Shown: positions 1 to 11,511 of the stretch, in pieces
How positions within the stretch are numbered: the stretch's first letter is position 1
How the letters are laid out: the number at the start of each line of letters is the position of its first letter
Source: Macquaria australasica
Lineage: Eukaryota > Chordata > Actinopteri > Centrarchiformes > Percichthyidae
Assembly: GCA_005408345.1 (NCBI GenBank)
Contig: SEMN01000264.1
Coordinates: 558,001-622,000 of the forward strand
Length of the DNA stretch: 64,000 nt
Direction: 5' to 3'
The notes under the pieces: model-generated
The model's input: the letters and a program-made list of their open reading frames with translations, nothing else
What the model was told of the DNA's origin: nothing
The model's database searches: none
Program-made: the position numbers and the translations under genes

Positions 1-1934
1 TCTGGCAGGTTGAGACAGGTCATTAAAAGGGCTAACCTTTTACATATACTGTGAGCGTTAGCATGCACAGCAGACTAAGCTACAGCATCAACCAGACACA
101 GAACATTTTTCCTTTCTGATGTTAAGTGACCAACCAGCCATGATCTGATTCATCCTTTAAAAGAGAAAAGGTACCACTTTCTAACTCATGGCTTTATAAA
201 TGGTTAATAAATCATTGACTAATGCTTAATTTAACTTGATGCAGTTATTCGTCTTTAAATAAACAATGTTTGCGTTGCCAGGTTGCCAAAACTCGCTATG
301 ACTGGTCAGACAGTTATTTCTGGAAAAGAGCTGCAGATGATATGGACTAAAATCCATTTAGTAACCATAGTAACTTGCTGATTAAAACCCTTTATTAATG
401 ACTTTCTAACATTTATAACCACAGACCTGATGGCTTATTAGAAAGTGAAAACCCCATGAGTATTTATTCATGAGCAGAAAGGATAAACACCAGCCAATGG
501 GATTTTTGGCAGCCCAATAACTGATCTATAAAGCATTAGTACATTATTTATTAACCATTAATAAATAAATAAGTTACAATTCAGAAGTCTTTCATAACTG
601 GTTCATTATTACAAAGTGGTACCAAATAAGCTTCACTGCCTTTCCAACAAGAACCTACAAAAAGAATTTCTACCTAAAATTAATTTCTCAATATTTCATT
701 GGAAAAGTTTCTTTCAAGATTTCTGAAAATACATATAAATACAAATGAAAGTAGAACAAGATGACTTCAATGTTAAAAAGGGGAAATGATGCAGGAAATG
801 AGCTTCTCCTAAACCCTTGTTTTCTCCTCATAATATTTTATGCACTGCACATTAACCAGCAGATTTTGGGGCTCAAACTACCGTGTATCCTTATTTAGAG
901 AATAACCAAAATCTCTAAAGGCCTCACTAGTGACAGTAAAAGGACTGCTGGTATTTACTGCTGTTGAATTTCTCTGTTCATGTCTTGTAGCCACTGGCTC
1001 CACGGTCTCTGGTACCTCGTGCCTTTTGTAACTCATGTTATTGTACTTTAAACCTGTTTTGATACAGCTGTGTGACTAATATGCCAAAATAATGATCTGT
1101 GATTTTTTTTTTTCTATTTTCTTAAAAGTCTTGTTGCATTCGTTACTTTGGTACGTAAAGATCCGAGAGGAGAGGGGGGAAAATGTCACCAGGCTCAATG
1201 TTTTGTAAAAGGTAAAAGATGCAATCTGGTGTTTGAAGTGATATTCCACACAAATACAACAGTCCCTGTATGCCTGGTGGCTGTAAAAAGTTTGTCACTT
1301 TACAATGGATTCCACTGATAATCCAGTGATTTTCATAATGGATGGAAAATATCAAAACCTCTCTAACCTCTCCTGCAACAGAATAATCAATCAATATAAT
1401 CAGCTATAAGAAAATCATGACATCATTCAGTTGAGACAGTTGTCATGTTGTTGCAGACAGTTAGCGTTTAGACAATGAGACAACTCAGTGGAAAGACCAA
1501 CAGCTGAACTTACTGATGAGATTTTTCATTCTGTTAAACCTCACCGCCACGGACTGGAAATGAAATTTCTTAAGCTGAGATCTGTGACTTTGCATCCCTG
1601 CGCCACTTGCTACGACTGTTTTCCTTTTGAGGGAGTCCAAATGTTGTTTCCAGACACGTTAAATCAACCTCTGAATCCCTTTGAAACAACGTTGCAGCTT
1701 CTATCTGTTCTCCCGTTTTGCGTCCTCCCTGTGCCATTTAGCTCATGTGGGGATGCAAAATGGCACAAATCATAGAGGCTACTAAACCAGACAGTGATTC
1801 AAACCAGATTTAACTGTAATATGTCTCTCTGTGTAAATATCCCTGAATACATCAAAAGGCCAAATTACTGTATGTTTATACTGTACCTCTATATATTTTC
1901 TATTTTACTATAAAAAGTGATTTTCTAGTCATTT

Positions 1935-1965
<31 letters not shown>

Positions 1966-2230
1966 ACTGTGTGGATTCTATTTGATAATTTTAGCCTGGA
2001 AATATTGATCATGTTTATAGTTTTAATGGAATGTTACCTCTTTTTATCTTTATGGTTACAGTAGCAGCTTAATGTCTATACCTTTATCTCCAGCCATAAA
2101 CTGGTACAGTCTGTATATAGTAACATATTGAAGCAACATGATTTAAGATTCATTTCAAACCTTGTCTATGATTTAAACTTGTTTCTTTTTCTGGGAGGGG
2201 GAAAAAAATAAATAAAACATTCTAGACCCA
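1..2230 (+). other. AT-rich non-coding stretch, probable 3'UTR of a plus-strand gene converging on hbp1
   Basis: No supportable coding exon is visible. The stretch is AT-rich, with short ORFs only, and ends with overlapping AATAAA signals at 2207-2212 and 2211-2216, as expected at a vertebrate 3' end. In the human genome HBP1 is followed tail-to-tail by COG5, so the 3'UTR of a cog5-like gene is the natural guess. That is synteny inference only, because no COG5 coding sequence is in the window. A short AC/AT microsatellite lies at about 1934-1966. The open frame at 1143-1394 on the minus strand (83 codons) resembles nothing I recognise. Confidence 0.4.
2207..2216 (+). terminator. Tandem polyadenylation signals, plus strand
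   Basis: Two overlapping AATAAA hexamers follow an AT-rich, non-coding tract and a G-rich run. They face the opposite-strand AATAAA at 2302-2307. Cleavage would be expected at about 2225-2240. They belong to the unidentified plus-strand gene to the left. Confidence 0.45.
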
Positions 2231-2301
2231 AAGTTATCCCTTCATTTTCTTAAACATTTAAAGACACAGGAGGACAGACGGGTTTACAGATGTATCCTGC
2301 T

Positions 2302-2307
2302 TTTATT
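2302..2307 (-). terminator. hbp1: Candidate hbp1 polyadenylation signal
   Basis: TTTATT on the plus strand reads AATAAA on the minus strand. It sits about 2.5 kb beyond the hbp1 stop codon and only about 90 bp from the opposing plus-strand signals. A signal nearer the stop may be used instead, since I did not scan the whole 3'UTR exhaustively. Confidence 0.35.
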
Positions 2308-2690
2308 TCTACTATAATTGTATAGTACATTGTATTGCATTGTCTCCCCTGATCGACCTGTACATGACATGATAGTAAAGACAAAATTAAATAATCAACG
2401 CACAGCCGTGAAAGGTTAACAAAGATTAAATCAAAAACCAAAAATATATATTTCTATATAATCATATTAATATTTGCCATTACACATTGTACTGTAGCAG
2501 TCACATAAGATAAAGTGTATATAGTGCATTAAAAATAAACCTCGTTATGCAGTGAGAATATGAGTGCCCACCCTGGGAGTATTTCAATGTATTTTTACTA
2601 TTTCTGTAAAAAATGTCAAGTTTCCCAAGCAGATCCCCATCCTGCCTCCACACTCTGCGAGGATATCACTATGTGGCGCTCAAAGGGAAA

Positions 2691-2987
2691 CTCCAGTAGT
2701 GTTAAACCTGGGCCCTATTTTTACATATTTTAGGGTCTAAATGACTAATAATTGGTCCAGTAGATTAGAAAAACAGTCTGAGCCTGTCAGCGGCAAAAAC
2801 AAGCACTTGTAATGGATGTACTTTGACGAGCGCAGTTGCCCCCAAGGATTACGTTGGAGCCATTGCAGCCCGTTCACGGCCGCTGGTGGAGGCGATCTAC
2901 TGGACCAATTCCAAAACTTTTGGTAACTATTAGTCATTTAGACCCCAACATATGTAAAAATAGGGTCTAGGTTTAAACATACCAGAG
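2691..2987. mobile_element. MITE with ~50 bp terminal inverted repeats
   Basis: The left arm (about 2700-2750) and right arm (about 2931-2979) are near-perfect reverse complements. Both contain the core CCCTATTTTTACATAT followed by GGGTCTAAATGACTAAT. The centre is a unique stretch of higher GC content. Size and structure fit a non-autonomous DNA transposon. The target-site duplication is not clear, so I do not assign a superfamily. Confidence 0.75.
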
Positions 2988-3671
2988 TAACTTTCATCCA
3001 ATCATGTGATTGTTTCTAAAGCCTCACACACCTGGGTTCCCACATCCCTGTCAGTTTCCCAGTGATGTTCGTCATGTTTGCGGTGTGTGTGTTTACATGC
3101 ACTCAGTACTGCAGATAATATCACATTACAGAGCTGGCTTTTCATTTAAGATACGATCTAGGATCTCTTCCCATCTGTTACAAACAGTTCAGAATGTTCT
3201 GAGTGTGGACACTACCTGCCTAACAGAGGCTAGTTTTCTTGCTTTTCTTGTACATGATTTGATCAGGGAACAAGACAAACACTGGAAAAAAATGACCTCC
3301 ACTTCACTATTTGTGGAAGCCCTCTTTCTCTGGAAAGAGTAACAGGAACCCTCATCAACACCTGTAATGCTTCTTTGATTATACACAAACATACTGTTCT
3401 GAGAAAACACAGCTAGGAAATCGTATTATGGCACTTAGAGATGTTAGAATCAAAAGCAATGAGAGATTATATGAATTCCTGCATTTGTGTTGCATCCTAC
3501 AGCTGCTGGGGATCCAGTGTCTTGCTCAAGGACACTTCAGCAGTGTAGATGATGGCTGACAAATGCAAATCAAGTCCTCGTGTCATCCTGCTGCCTCTGC
3601 TATAATGGCAATTTTCTGTAACATAGCATAGCCCATGTGATTTTATATCCTTTGTGACCATATGTATTAAT

Positions 3672-4070
3672 TACCGTAAATTCTCAAATAAAAGCCATAA
3701 AATAAATCAAGGCCAGGGGAAAAATGCTATTACTAGTACCTGTACTATAATGGCTGTCATGAAAAATTCAGCTTAATAAAACCACAGCATTAATTCCAGT
3801 TAATTAATGCTGCAATTACAGTTCATTGTACTTTCTCGAGCAAATGTCGGGGAAACTCAACACTAGTTTCCTTTTTCAAAATAAAAGCCTTCCAGAGAAG
3901 GGATTCTGTCCCCTGAACTGCTGGAAATGAATGTTTAGAAAATAGGGACTTACTAAAAAATATGGTTGAAAAATAAAAAGTTATAAATTGGAGAAGTTAG
4001 ACATAACAGCCTGTCTCTCTCTCGGGTTGAGGGAAATCAAACCCGAGGGCCACTATTTGAGAATTATGGT
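3672..4070. mobile_element. MITE with termini ACCGTAAATTCTCAAATA
   Basis: The left end reads ACCGTAAATTCTCAAATA and the right end is its approximate reverse complement (CTATTTGAGAATTATGG). These are inverted termini around about 400 bp of AT-rich sequence. The pattern matches a short non-autonomous DNA element. It contains AATAAA-like hexamers on the plus strand, which I attribute to the element rather than to a gene end. Confidence 0.6.
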
Positions 4071-4801
4071 GTACATGTGTTTAATAACTAAATACTACAT
4101 GATAAATGACACAAAAGCAAAGTTAAAATATGTAGTCTTGTGCAATACACTGAGTGCAAATGCAAGTAATACAGGCAAGAAAATACTTTGTATATATCTT
4201 TTTTATATATCATTTTGGGAAAATAGCTACATTCTCTACGTTACTTAAAATGCTACAGCACCACAACTTCCACCTGTTTCAAGCATATGATGAGAGACTA
4301 GAAATGATCAGAATCTCTCTTTTCTTTTGTCACACTCTTCACAAAGATGAACCCCATTAAGAGATAAAACCCAGTTGATCTGCTTCGTAATGTAGTTAGG
4401 AAAAAAGGTCCTGTCTGAAGGGAGACACTACGGTGCTCTGTAGCATTCAAATGCAGCGTTCTATAAACCAATCACGATTCATACCACTTTAAAAAGTTTA
4501 GAACCTCTTTAAAAAGCAAGAGAAAGGAGAGTGACATTTTGTGAGAGCAGCTCAAAATGTCTACAAAAAGTAGACGCTGCTGTCCTTTTTACTGTGACAA
4601 GACTTGTGAGAATCTTAAAAAAGACTGAATCAAATCCTCACTTTGGGAAATGAAGACAAGTCTTGTTAGCAAAATATAATATTGAAGCATTTTAATAGGT
4701 TACTCACAGCACTCTCTTCCTCGTCACTGCTCAATATGTGTGTGTGTGAGTGTGTGTACTCTACAGGCTGTGCCCATCGTTCTCTCTTCTTGTCTGCAGC
4801 C

Positions 4802-4870
4802 CTAATTTCCCTGACAGCCCTGTTGAACACAGAGGAGAAATTAGACAGCAGTACAAGCCAGTGGTTGAAG

Positions 4871-4913
<43 letters not shown>

Positions 4914-7900
4914 CTCTTACAGAGTTGGTTCGCTTGCGTTTCCAGCAGTCCGGGTTGAGTCTTTTCTGTTCGTCTGCGAGGGCTTTGGCCTGTACGGTGA
5001 ATGCCCGCCGCTCCTCACTTCGCATTTTCTTCCACCGCTCGCCGAGGAGGACGCTGATCGCTCTGAAACATACACACATTACTTTACAATAAACACTGAA
5101 ACATACCACGGCGTCACAACACACATGCAGACACAGAGCACGCCCACCTGTTGTCCTTGCCTGGGTACATCTGTGTGTACTCCACCCTGAACTTCTTGGC
5201 AAACAGCATGAAGGCGTTCATTGGCCGCTTGCACTTAACTGGCGTGGCGTTATTACTTCCTGCTGCGCTGGCATGCTGGCTTTTGGTTGGAGAGCGGGAG
5301 TGAACATCTGCAGGTTTCAAACAGATCCACAACTGACAGGCCTGTTTTTGTTTTGTTTCTTCTTCTTCTCTGAAATGCATCCTCAACCTTGCTTGAGTGG
5401 CGCATTTTTTTGTATTTTGCAAACTGAGCGATGCCTGTTTCTCCTTATTCACACAGCGGGTTCTCTCAACATTTAGGAGATTTCGAAGTACCTTGTAACG
5501 TGTCTCTGTCTGGAGAAACGGCCCCCCCACTGGACCTGGAGGCCCGCCGCTGTCTGGCCATGCTGCTCAACACGTAAACGGCAGAGGAGTCCAGAGGAGT
5601 GAAATCATAACTGAGGAAGACACACGTTTACAAATAGGTCCTGCTATCTGCTGATTGGCCTTTTGTTGCTTTAGGTTTAGGACAGCATTAACACTGAATC
5701 ATCTTCAACAGCATAAATACTGTAAGTGTCTGTTTTACCTCCTGAATGTGTCAAAGACCAGGGAGTCGTCGGTGTGTTTGGCATCTCTGTGTCCTGGAGG
5801 AAGGCATACACCTCCCACCTCCATTTCATAGCACGGTATCCCATGGCGCACCACGGTCAGGCTCGGGTAAAATGATGACCACCCTGACAGAAAGTAAGGC
5901 AGAGTGTAAAGAAGTCAGTTTAATGGTTTTTCTTTCCAGTGTTTTCCCATCATCACTCCTACCTTTGTTTTTTATGTAGAAGGGGTGATCAAGTTGGCAC
6001 CGGGCGGTCATGGGGGCATGGCCGAACGCCCCGGGGTCAAAGGTCAGCTGTAGGACAGCCTGACCAGACAACACAATCTCAGAATGCTCCACCAGCTGCA
6101 GACCCTCCGAGCCATAACTCTGCAAAAGAGCAGGCTGTGTTTTTACTCATTATGCACAGTTACTTTATTTTGGTTGATCCTTGCTTATATTTGCATACAT
6201 ATATTTTGCCTTTCATTCTCAGTCTTTTCTGTTCATCCCTGCTTAGAACCACTGGCAGAAAAACTGTCCCACTTCAAAGTTGTTCTTCTATTTAATTATA
6301 CAAATTGCTGCTGCTGCTATTGTTAAAAATACAAGGCCACGTAGCACTAAAGATGGAAAAGCTAATCAAAAAGTCGGAGGTCTGACAGTCTTAAGTGCAG
6401 TCATAGGCTTCTTGCGTGATGTACCTTCACAGATCTGGATTGCTCCTCATCACCAGAGTCTTCCTCAGCAGAGTCCAGGTCCTCCACGTCCTGCCACTCC
6501 ACATTGGAGCCGCTGTGGAAACGTAGATGAGTGCCTGATGACAGAAAATAGCTGCTCTGAGATCAAAACAATAGACTCACATAAAATCTCACATTTATGT
6601 CCTTTACAGTAGAGAAAAAATGAAAGTAAAAGGCACAGATGAGATCAAATCTTAACAGAGAAGCTCTGGTACAGCCCTCTGATTGATTCATCTACTCTCC
6701 CAGTCATGCTCAGTGTATGCATGTGTGTGTGTGTGTGTCTACCTTTGAGAAAACAATGCCAGGCGGTGGGTGGCCAGGAGAAGCTCCATCCCATGTCTTC
6801 TTCGTCAGACAGAGAGGATCTGGTTGACACTGCAGAACCACATTCACTGCTCCTCTGTGGAAACATGAAGCAGCAGCGTTGTCAGGCAATAAAACGGCTG
6901 CCCAGAGACCCAAGAGCCGTAGGTGTGCATTCTAAACAAACACTACAGCGGCTCGTTCTCCACCTGCAGACACGCAGCCTTCTATGGCACGTGGTTGGAG
7001 GTGAGTCGAGTCAGTTTTTATGGAGTCATAGGAGTGCCACAAAAAAGAATAAATCTGTAAAAGAAAATAAATGTGGAAATATAAAGACAAATACAAAAAT
7101 GTAAAGGAATAATTATAAGTATTTTCATTTATTTATTCATCTATTTCTATACGTATTTATTTATATATTTTTAATGTATTTATTTATTTTTATATAATGT
7201 CTTTGTATTTCCCATTTTTTATTTACTTATTTATTCTTTTGTTTATTCCTCTTTATATTTCCACATTTATTTTCGTATTCTTTTACAGATTTATTCTTTG
7301 TTATGGCACTCCTATGACTCCATAAGTTTTAGTAAAATATGATAGAAGACACTCAAACTAAAAAAAGCTCTACCCTGCTGCGTCGACGCTCCCTGCCATG
7401 ACCTCTGGGGGGCGACACAGTGCTGCCGGGGAGAGGGGGAGGAGGCCGAGCGTAGGAATGTAGATTGCTGCTGCTGGTGCTGGAGAAGCAGACCGAAGAG
7501 GAGCTGAAAATGACACAGGCTCATAAGTGGCACCTATTGCCGACAACGCAGAGAATCCCCTGACTTATAGTAGCTAATTCTAATTTGGTATGCTTAAAAG
7601 CAAGGCCCTAGCTACCATTGAGGACACAGACGTATTTTTGTAGTCCAACCCGGAAGTTAGTATCGCCCTGGTTCCCTCGACAAAAAGCCAATGGGGTTTT
7701 TCCATTGGATTTTGGATTATTGCAGAAAATGAGCTCTGTGGCAAACAGAAGTTTATGATACCTAAACGTTTTGTTCAGCAAGATAATCTTCACAAATGAA
7801 CCTCTTTTATTATTTTTGAAGCTTAAATGCAATCGGCAGAAGTAAAAAGCTAACGTTAGGCTGTAAACGAACTACACCATGGTCCCATGACTTCAATGTC

Positions 7901-10398
7901 ACCACCAAAGCTTCCAACTTGTAATTTGAATTTGTTTGCTTATCTCTTTTACAAAATCCTTTCAGAAAGTTTGAGTTAGAATAGTTTGCAAGAGCGCGAG
8001 TATAAACACAACGAGGCTGTAAAGGCGGACGAGTGAGTAGATGAGTTTCTGTTCTGCGTGGTGACGTTTAATGTCCCCGACAACCTCTGTAGTCTCATTT
8101 AGACACTTGTTAGCAACCGCCTTTTTTAAGACACGTAAAAGCTTCAAAATTCACGAGTCGGGTATTTACTGACGTATTTTATGTTGCAGAACAAAACATG
8201 AAAATCTCTTAAGCTTGTGTTAACCACAGACCTTATTTCACGCATCGAACCAGAAACCCATTCAAGAAACCCACTGACTTCAAGACGAGGGAACCGGGAG
8301 AGCAAAAATGCTAACTCACTTCTGGGTTTTAGGGCTCATTCTTGCAGCTCTATAGGCCAAAAACATAAATTGCCATAAAGCTTTTCAGTACATCACAAGA
8401 TTGATATTCCTGTCACTGAGGGGCAGGATTTGAAATTGCTGTATGAAACAACAGAACATACATTTAAACAGTTAAGTTCATTTAGAAAATGAATTTGGTG
8501 GCTTGTTAAATTTCTCTGGGGGCTGGGGGTGCACAGGGGATTTTGAACCACAGTATTTCTAAAATTCTGGCTACGGCCCTGCTCACAAGCTATTTTTTGT
8601 TTAGATCTGTAACATGGCTGGGGAGATATACGGTGTTACAATCATGCTTTTCTACCTGCTGTGAGGAGGCTCCTGTAGCAGTGGGCTCTGTGGTCCCGTG
8701 GCGATGTGAGCCAACTGAGTCAGCCAGTGTGTGTCAGGAGGCTGCGCGTGTCGCTCCTGGTGTGACACGCCCACGTCCACCTGGTAGACAGGTGGCGCCG
8801 CTGGCTCCGCCTCCTCCCGAACCTCCTGCAGCTCTGGGAGGTCGTCTAGGGGGAGCAAAATCAAAACACCAGCTGACAACTTTGGCTCTCTTTGATTTGA
8901 AACACCTGAAGCCCACACGTGTATTACGCTCTTCATCCATCCATGCTCGTGTGGTGCGTACCGTATTCCACGTGACTGTCACGGGTGGGGAAGCCGGGTG
9001 AGGAGGGGAGGGGCTCCTCACAGCAGAGCAGGTCATGCGATTGGTCTACATCTGCATCCATCATCACTCCTGAAGGTAAGACCAGACAAACAACAACTGC
9101 TAGTTGGGAGTTTTCCAGGGTGTATTTGTTGTTTAAATTTCAAAGCATTTTAAACTTTGTTCACAGATTAATTTAGCCTTTAGAATCATTTTGTCATGTT
9201 ACATTTACATAGGGGTTAACTGGGTAGAATTTCAAACTAAAGGTAGTACAGCATGGCCAGTAAAAGTAATAGTAAAACACATTTAAAACAAAAAAACTAA
9301 CAATAAAAACCAATAAAATCAAATAAAAGTGTATTGTCCAAATAGTGGTGTGTTTTCTGAATCTATGCCCAATCTATTATTATTGTCTATTCTTATTAAT
9401 ATATTAACATTATCACCATTCATCACCTAATATTAATTAGTATGATAATAATAACAATAATAGGGCTTGCAAGTAACAGATTTTGCAATTTCAGAGATTA
9501 GTCTGGCATAGAGCTGCAACGATTAGTCGATCAAAGAAAATGAATCGCTAACTATTTTGACCATCGATTAATCGTTTCAGTAATTTTTCCAAGCAAAAAG
9601 GACAACCATTTGCTGGTTCCAGCTTCTTAAATGTGAGGATTTGCTGCTTTACTTTGTCATTTATGACAGTAAATGAAGAGTCTTTGGGTTTCAGACTGTT
9701 GGCTGGACAGAAGAAGCACTTTGAAGACGTCACTTTGGGCTCTGGGAAATTGTGATGAGCATTTTTCACACATTTTTTGACATTTCATAGACTAAACATT
9801 TAATTGATTAATGGTGCAAATAATCAGCAGATTGATCAATAATGAAAAGAATTGTTAGTTGCAGCCCTAGTCTGGCAGTTATAGTGAAGCTCCACTGATT
9901 TTACACGTTAAGATCAGCTTACTCAGCTGTATAATGTCTTCTGTAGCTCTGGAGGAGCTTTAGAAAGTTTGAAAAAATAACCCTAATGATGTCATCAGGG
10001 TTCAGAAACTACTAATTTTCTATGCAAAGCCTGTGTTACAGGTGTATGTGGAATTAGAAGGACGCGAACCAGGCAGGCAGGGTCTAACAAAAGGCACTAT
10101 AGAGTAGTGTAGGATCCAGTTTTTTTTAAATCTAGCCCCATACTAGGGATTCAAAGTCTGGATATCTCCGCTTCTACTGCTTTCATTTTTACCATTCTTT
10201 TTATTTTATCTGTCTGTTGTGAGTCCCCAAACTTTAGCAAAGGGCAATACTAAATATTACACAGTACAGACGCAGGTTAACTCTGCAGTCCACTGCCCAG
10301 TGGTCACCTGTGTTTTCACCCTGAGCCTCTGAATCTGGCACGTTCTGGTGTTCGGGGTTGCTGGACAGCACAGCAGGGGTCACCACCTCCCATACCAT
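4802..10398 (-). CDS. hbp1: HBP1, HMG-box transcription factor 1 (complete coding region, 12 coding exons)
   Basis: Nuclear transcriptional repressor that binds DNA and the retinoblastoma protein. Coding exons in transcript order: 10398-10308, 9069-8962, 8845-8656, 7503-7374, 6854-6743, 6534-6425, 6119-5963, 5883-5739, 5610-5492, 5307-5148, 5062-4921 and 4819-4802. They sum to 493 codons plus stop (human about 514), and the phase agrees at every junction. The start codon at 10398 begins MVWEV, as in human. Both retinoblastoma-binding motifs are kept: LLCCE (LxCxE, residues 44-48) and IPCYE (IxCxE, 315-319). The AXH domain spans about 198-340 (HCFLKG, LTFDPG, HPFYIKNKGWSSFYPS). The HMG box spans about 412-481 (KCKRPMNAFMLFAKK, PGKDNRAISVLLGERWKK). 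The last exon encodes only GCQGN after TNS, against GSQQH in human. Introns carry a Tc1-like MITE and CA repeats at two donor sites. Identification is firm; the first short exons are slightly less so. Confidence 0.95.
4874..4914. repeat. (TG)n(CG)n microsatellite inside hbp1's last intron
   Basis: A pure TG run grading into CGCGCGCG. It occupies about 40% of the 101-bp intron between the last two hbp1 coding exons, and begins 6 bp inside the donor site at 4920. On the sense (minus) strand it reads GCGC followed by (CA)n. Confidence 0.95.
6722..6738. repeat. TG microsatellite next to an hbp1 donor site
   Basis: On the sense strand of hbp1 this is a (CA)n run. It starts about 4 bases into the intron after the exon ending at 6743, the exon that begins the AXH domain. 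Confidence 0.9.
7021..7322. mobile_element. Tc1/mariner-like MITE in an hbp1 intron
   Basis: The ends are perfect 19-bp inverted repeats, TGGAGTCATAGGAGTGCCA and its reverse complement, and near-identity continues inward for about 70 bp per arm. The element is flanked by TA on both sides, the target-site duplication of the Tc1/mariner superfamily. It is 302 bp long with no coding capacity. It lies in the intron between hbp1 coding exons 4 (7503-7374) and 5 (6854-6743). Confidence 0.85.
9509..9869. mobile_element. hAT-type MITE, copy 1 (8-bp target duplication)
   Basis: The element starts TAGAGCTGCAAC and ends GTTGCAGCCCTA, which are inverted termini. It is flanked by a perfect 8-bp direct repeat GTCTGGCA at 9501-9508 and 9870-9877. 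An 8-bp duplication is characteristic of the hAT superfamily. The interior is AT-rich with inverted GATTAGTCGAT/GATTGATCAAT motifs and no protein. It lies in the hbp1 intron between coding exons 1 and 2. Confidence 0.88.
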
Positions 10399-10412
10399 GA
10401 CGTCCACGGTCA

Positions 10413-10414
10413 CT
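10413..10414 (-). other. hbp1: Splice acceptor of the hbp1 start-codon exon
   Basis: On the minus strand a pyrimidine-containing tract ends in TTTCAG 14 bases before the ATG at 10398. The start-codon exon is therefore 10412-10308 and the transcript begins in a separate upstream exon. Confidence 0.7.
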
Positions 10415-10595
10415 GAAACATGCAGACAGGTGAATAACTGTATACTCAATAGCCAACAGGTCTCACTTTATTAGCACAAGTTTTTCTTATTGTATGTAAA
10501 TGGTCAAATTAAAGGATATAGGAAATTATGGGTAGAGAATATAACTCACAGATACACTGCACATTACTGTAATCAATGTCAGCATTAGCCAGATT

Positions 10596-10636
<41 letters not shown>
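10596..10636. repeat. Compound CA/GA microsatellite
   Basis: A (CA)n run passes directly into (GA)n. It lies in the first intron of hbp1, between the predicted non-coding exon and the start-codon exon. Confidence 0.9.
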
Positions 10637-10639
<3 letters not shown>

Positions 10640-11449
10640 TTAATCCTTCACTGAGCTGTAATGTATAGGCTATAAATGACTGGGGTGACATAGGTATTTA
10701 GACACATTCTCAGTGCTCCAGTATGTTAACCACATCACTATTTAATGGGAGACAAAGCGTTGAAATGTTCTGTTCCGAACATGTAAACACGATAAGGACG
10801 AGTGTCAGTCTTATCTATTTCACAATATTCTCGTCATGTGACTCCCTCTTGTTTATAAACTTTGAGATCCTCCCGCACGCATGCGCACAAAAGCCCATTC
10901 ATTCAATACTGAGGGCAGCGATAATGCATTTAAAGTAAGTAGTTCAAAATGAGTAAAAAAAAAAAAAAAAAGCATGAAATTAACCATCCCGAATAAACGG
11001 ACTATGGCGACATTGTGGGCTGGTTTAAATGCTACTGGTGTCAACGCTTCTTCAGACGAAGCAGCGTTATTTGTTGTCACGAAACAAAAGTGCCGTTGAA
11101 ATACTGAAGTTACGTCGACGAAAACGAGAAAAAGCGCTGGCGCCTGTATTTTAACGGACAAATGTACGATATTAATGAGATTCGGAGTGTGAAAGTATGT
11201 TTAAATACATTAAAACGGACGAGCCGTCCTACTGCGCAAAGGCAGTTACAACAAAACAACTAACGTCAACAATGAAGCTTTGCGGAGAGCGCAGCGAAAC
11301 TGCATTTACGGCCAAAAATGAACGTTGTCAGTTCCACATTATTACTCGTGTGCCAAGTACAGGGGAACATCATTCAAATGGCGTAATCACTTGTCAAATT
11401 CAAGACTTTAAACCACATAAACGATTTCAATGAACTTTCCTTAACTCAC

Positions 11450-11500
11450 CAAAACAGTCGCCTTGTACGGGAGCGGGGGCTGGTATAAACGCATTTCCCC
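11450..11500 (-). other. hbp1: Predicted hbp1 5' non-coding exon
   Basis: On the minus strand the sequence CTGTTTTG is followed by the near-consensus donor GTGAGTTAAG, with the donor GT at 11449-11448. It lies just downstream of a cluster of CCAAT boxes and is upstream in the transcript of the acceptor at 10413. A TTTATA-like stretch lies about 35 bp upstream of the donor. The upstream limit given here is a guess because the transcription start cannot be read from sequence. Confidence 0.5.
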
Positions 11501-11511
11501 CCAGGGATCCT

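Larger units (their letters stand above)
2310..4801 (-). other. hbp1: hbp1 3' untranslated region or downstream flank
   Basis: No coding exon is visible between the hbp1 stop at 4802 and the candidate poly(A) signal near 2302. The stretch holds two transposon-like inverted-repeat elements (2691-2987 and 3672-4070). It also holds a short phrase at 3500-3545 resembling a dispersed fish repeat. If the distal poly(A) signal is used, both elements would be part of the hbp1 message. The extent of the true 3'UTR cannot be fixed from sequence alone. Confidence 0.4.

Noticed and set aside
1143..1394. 83-codon minus-strand frame near the left edge
   Set aside because: It looks protein-like in places but matches no family I know, has no supporting splice sites, and lies in a probable 3'UTR.
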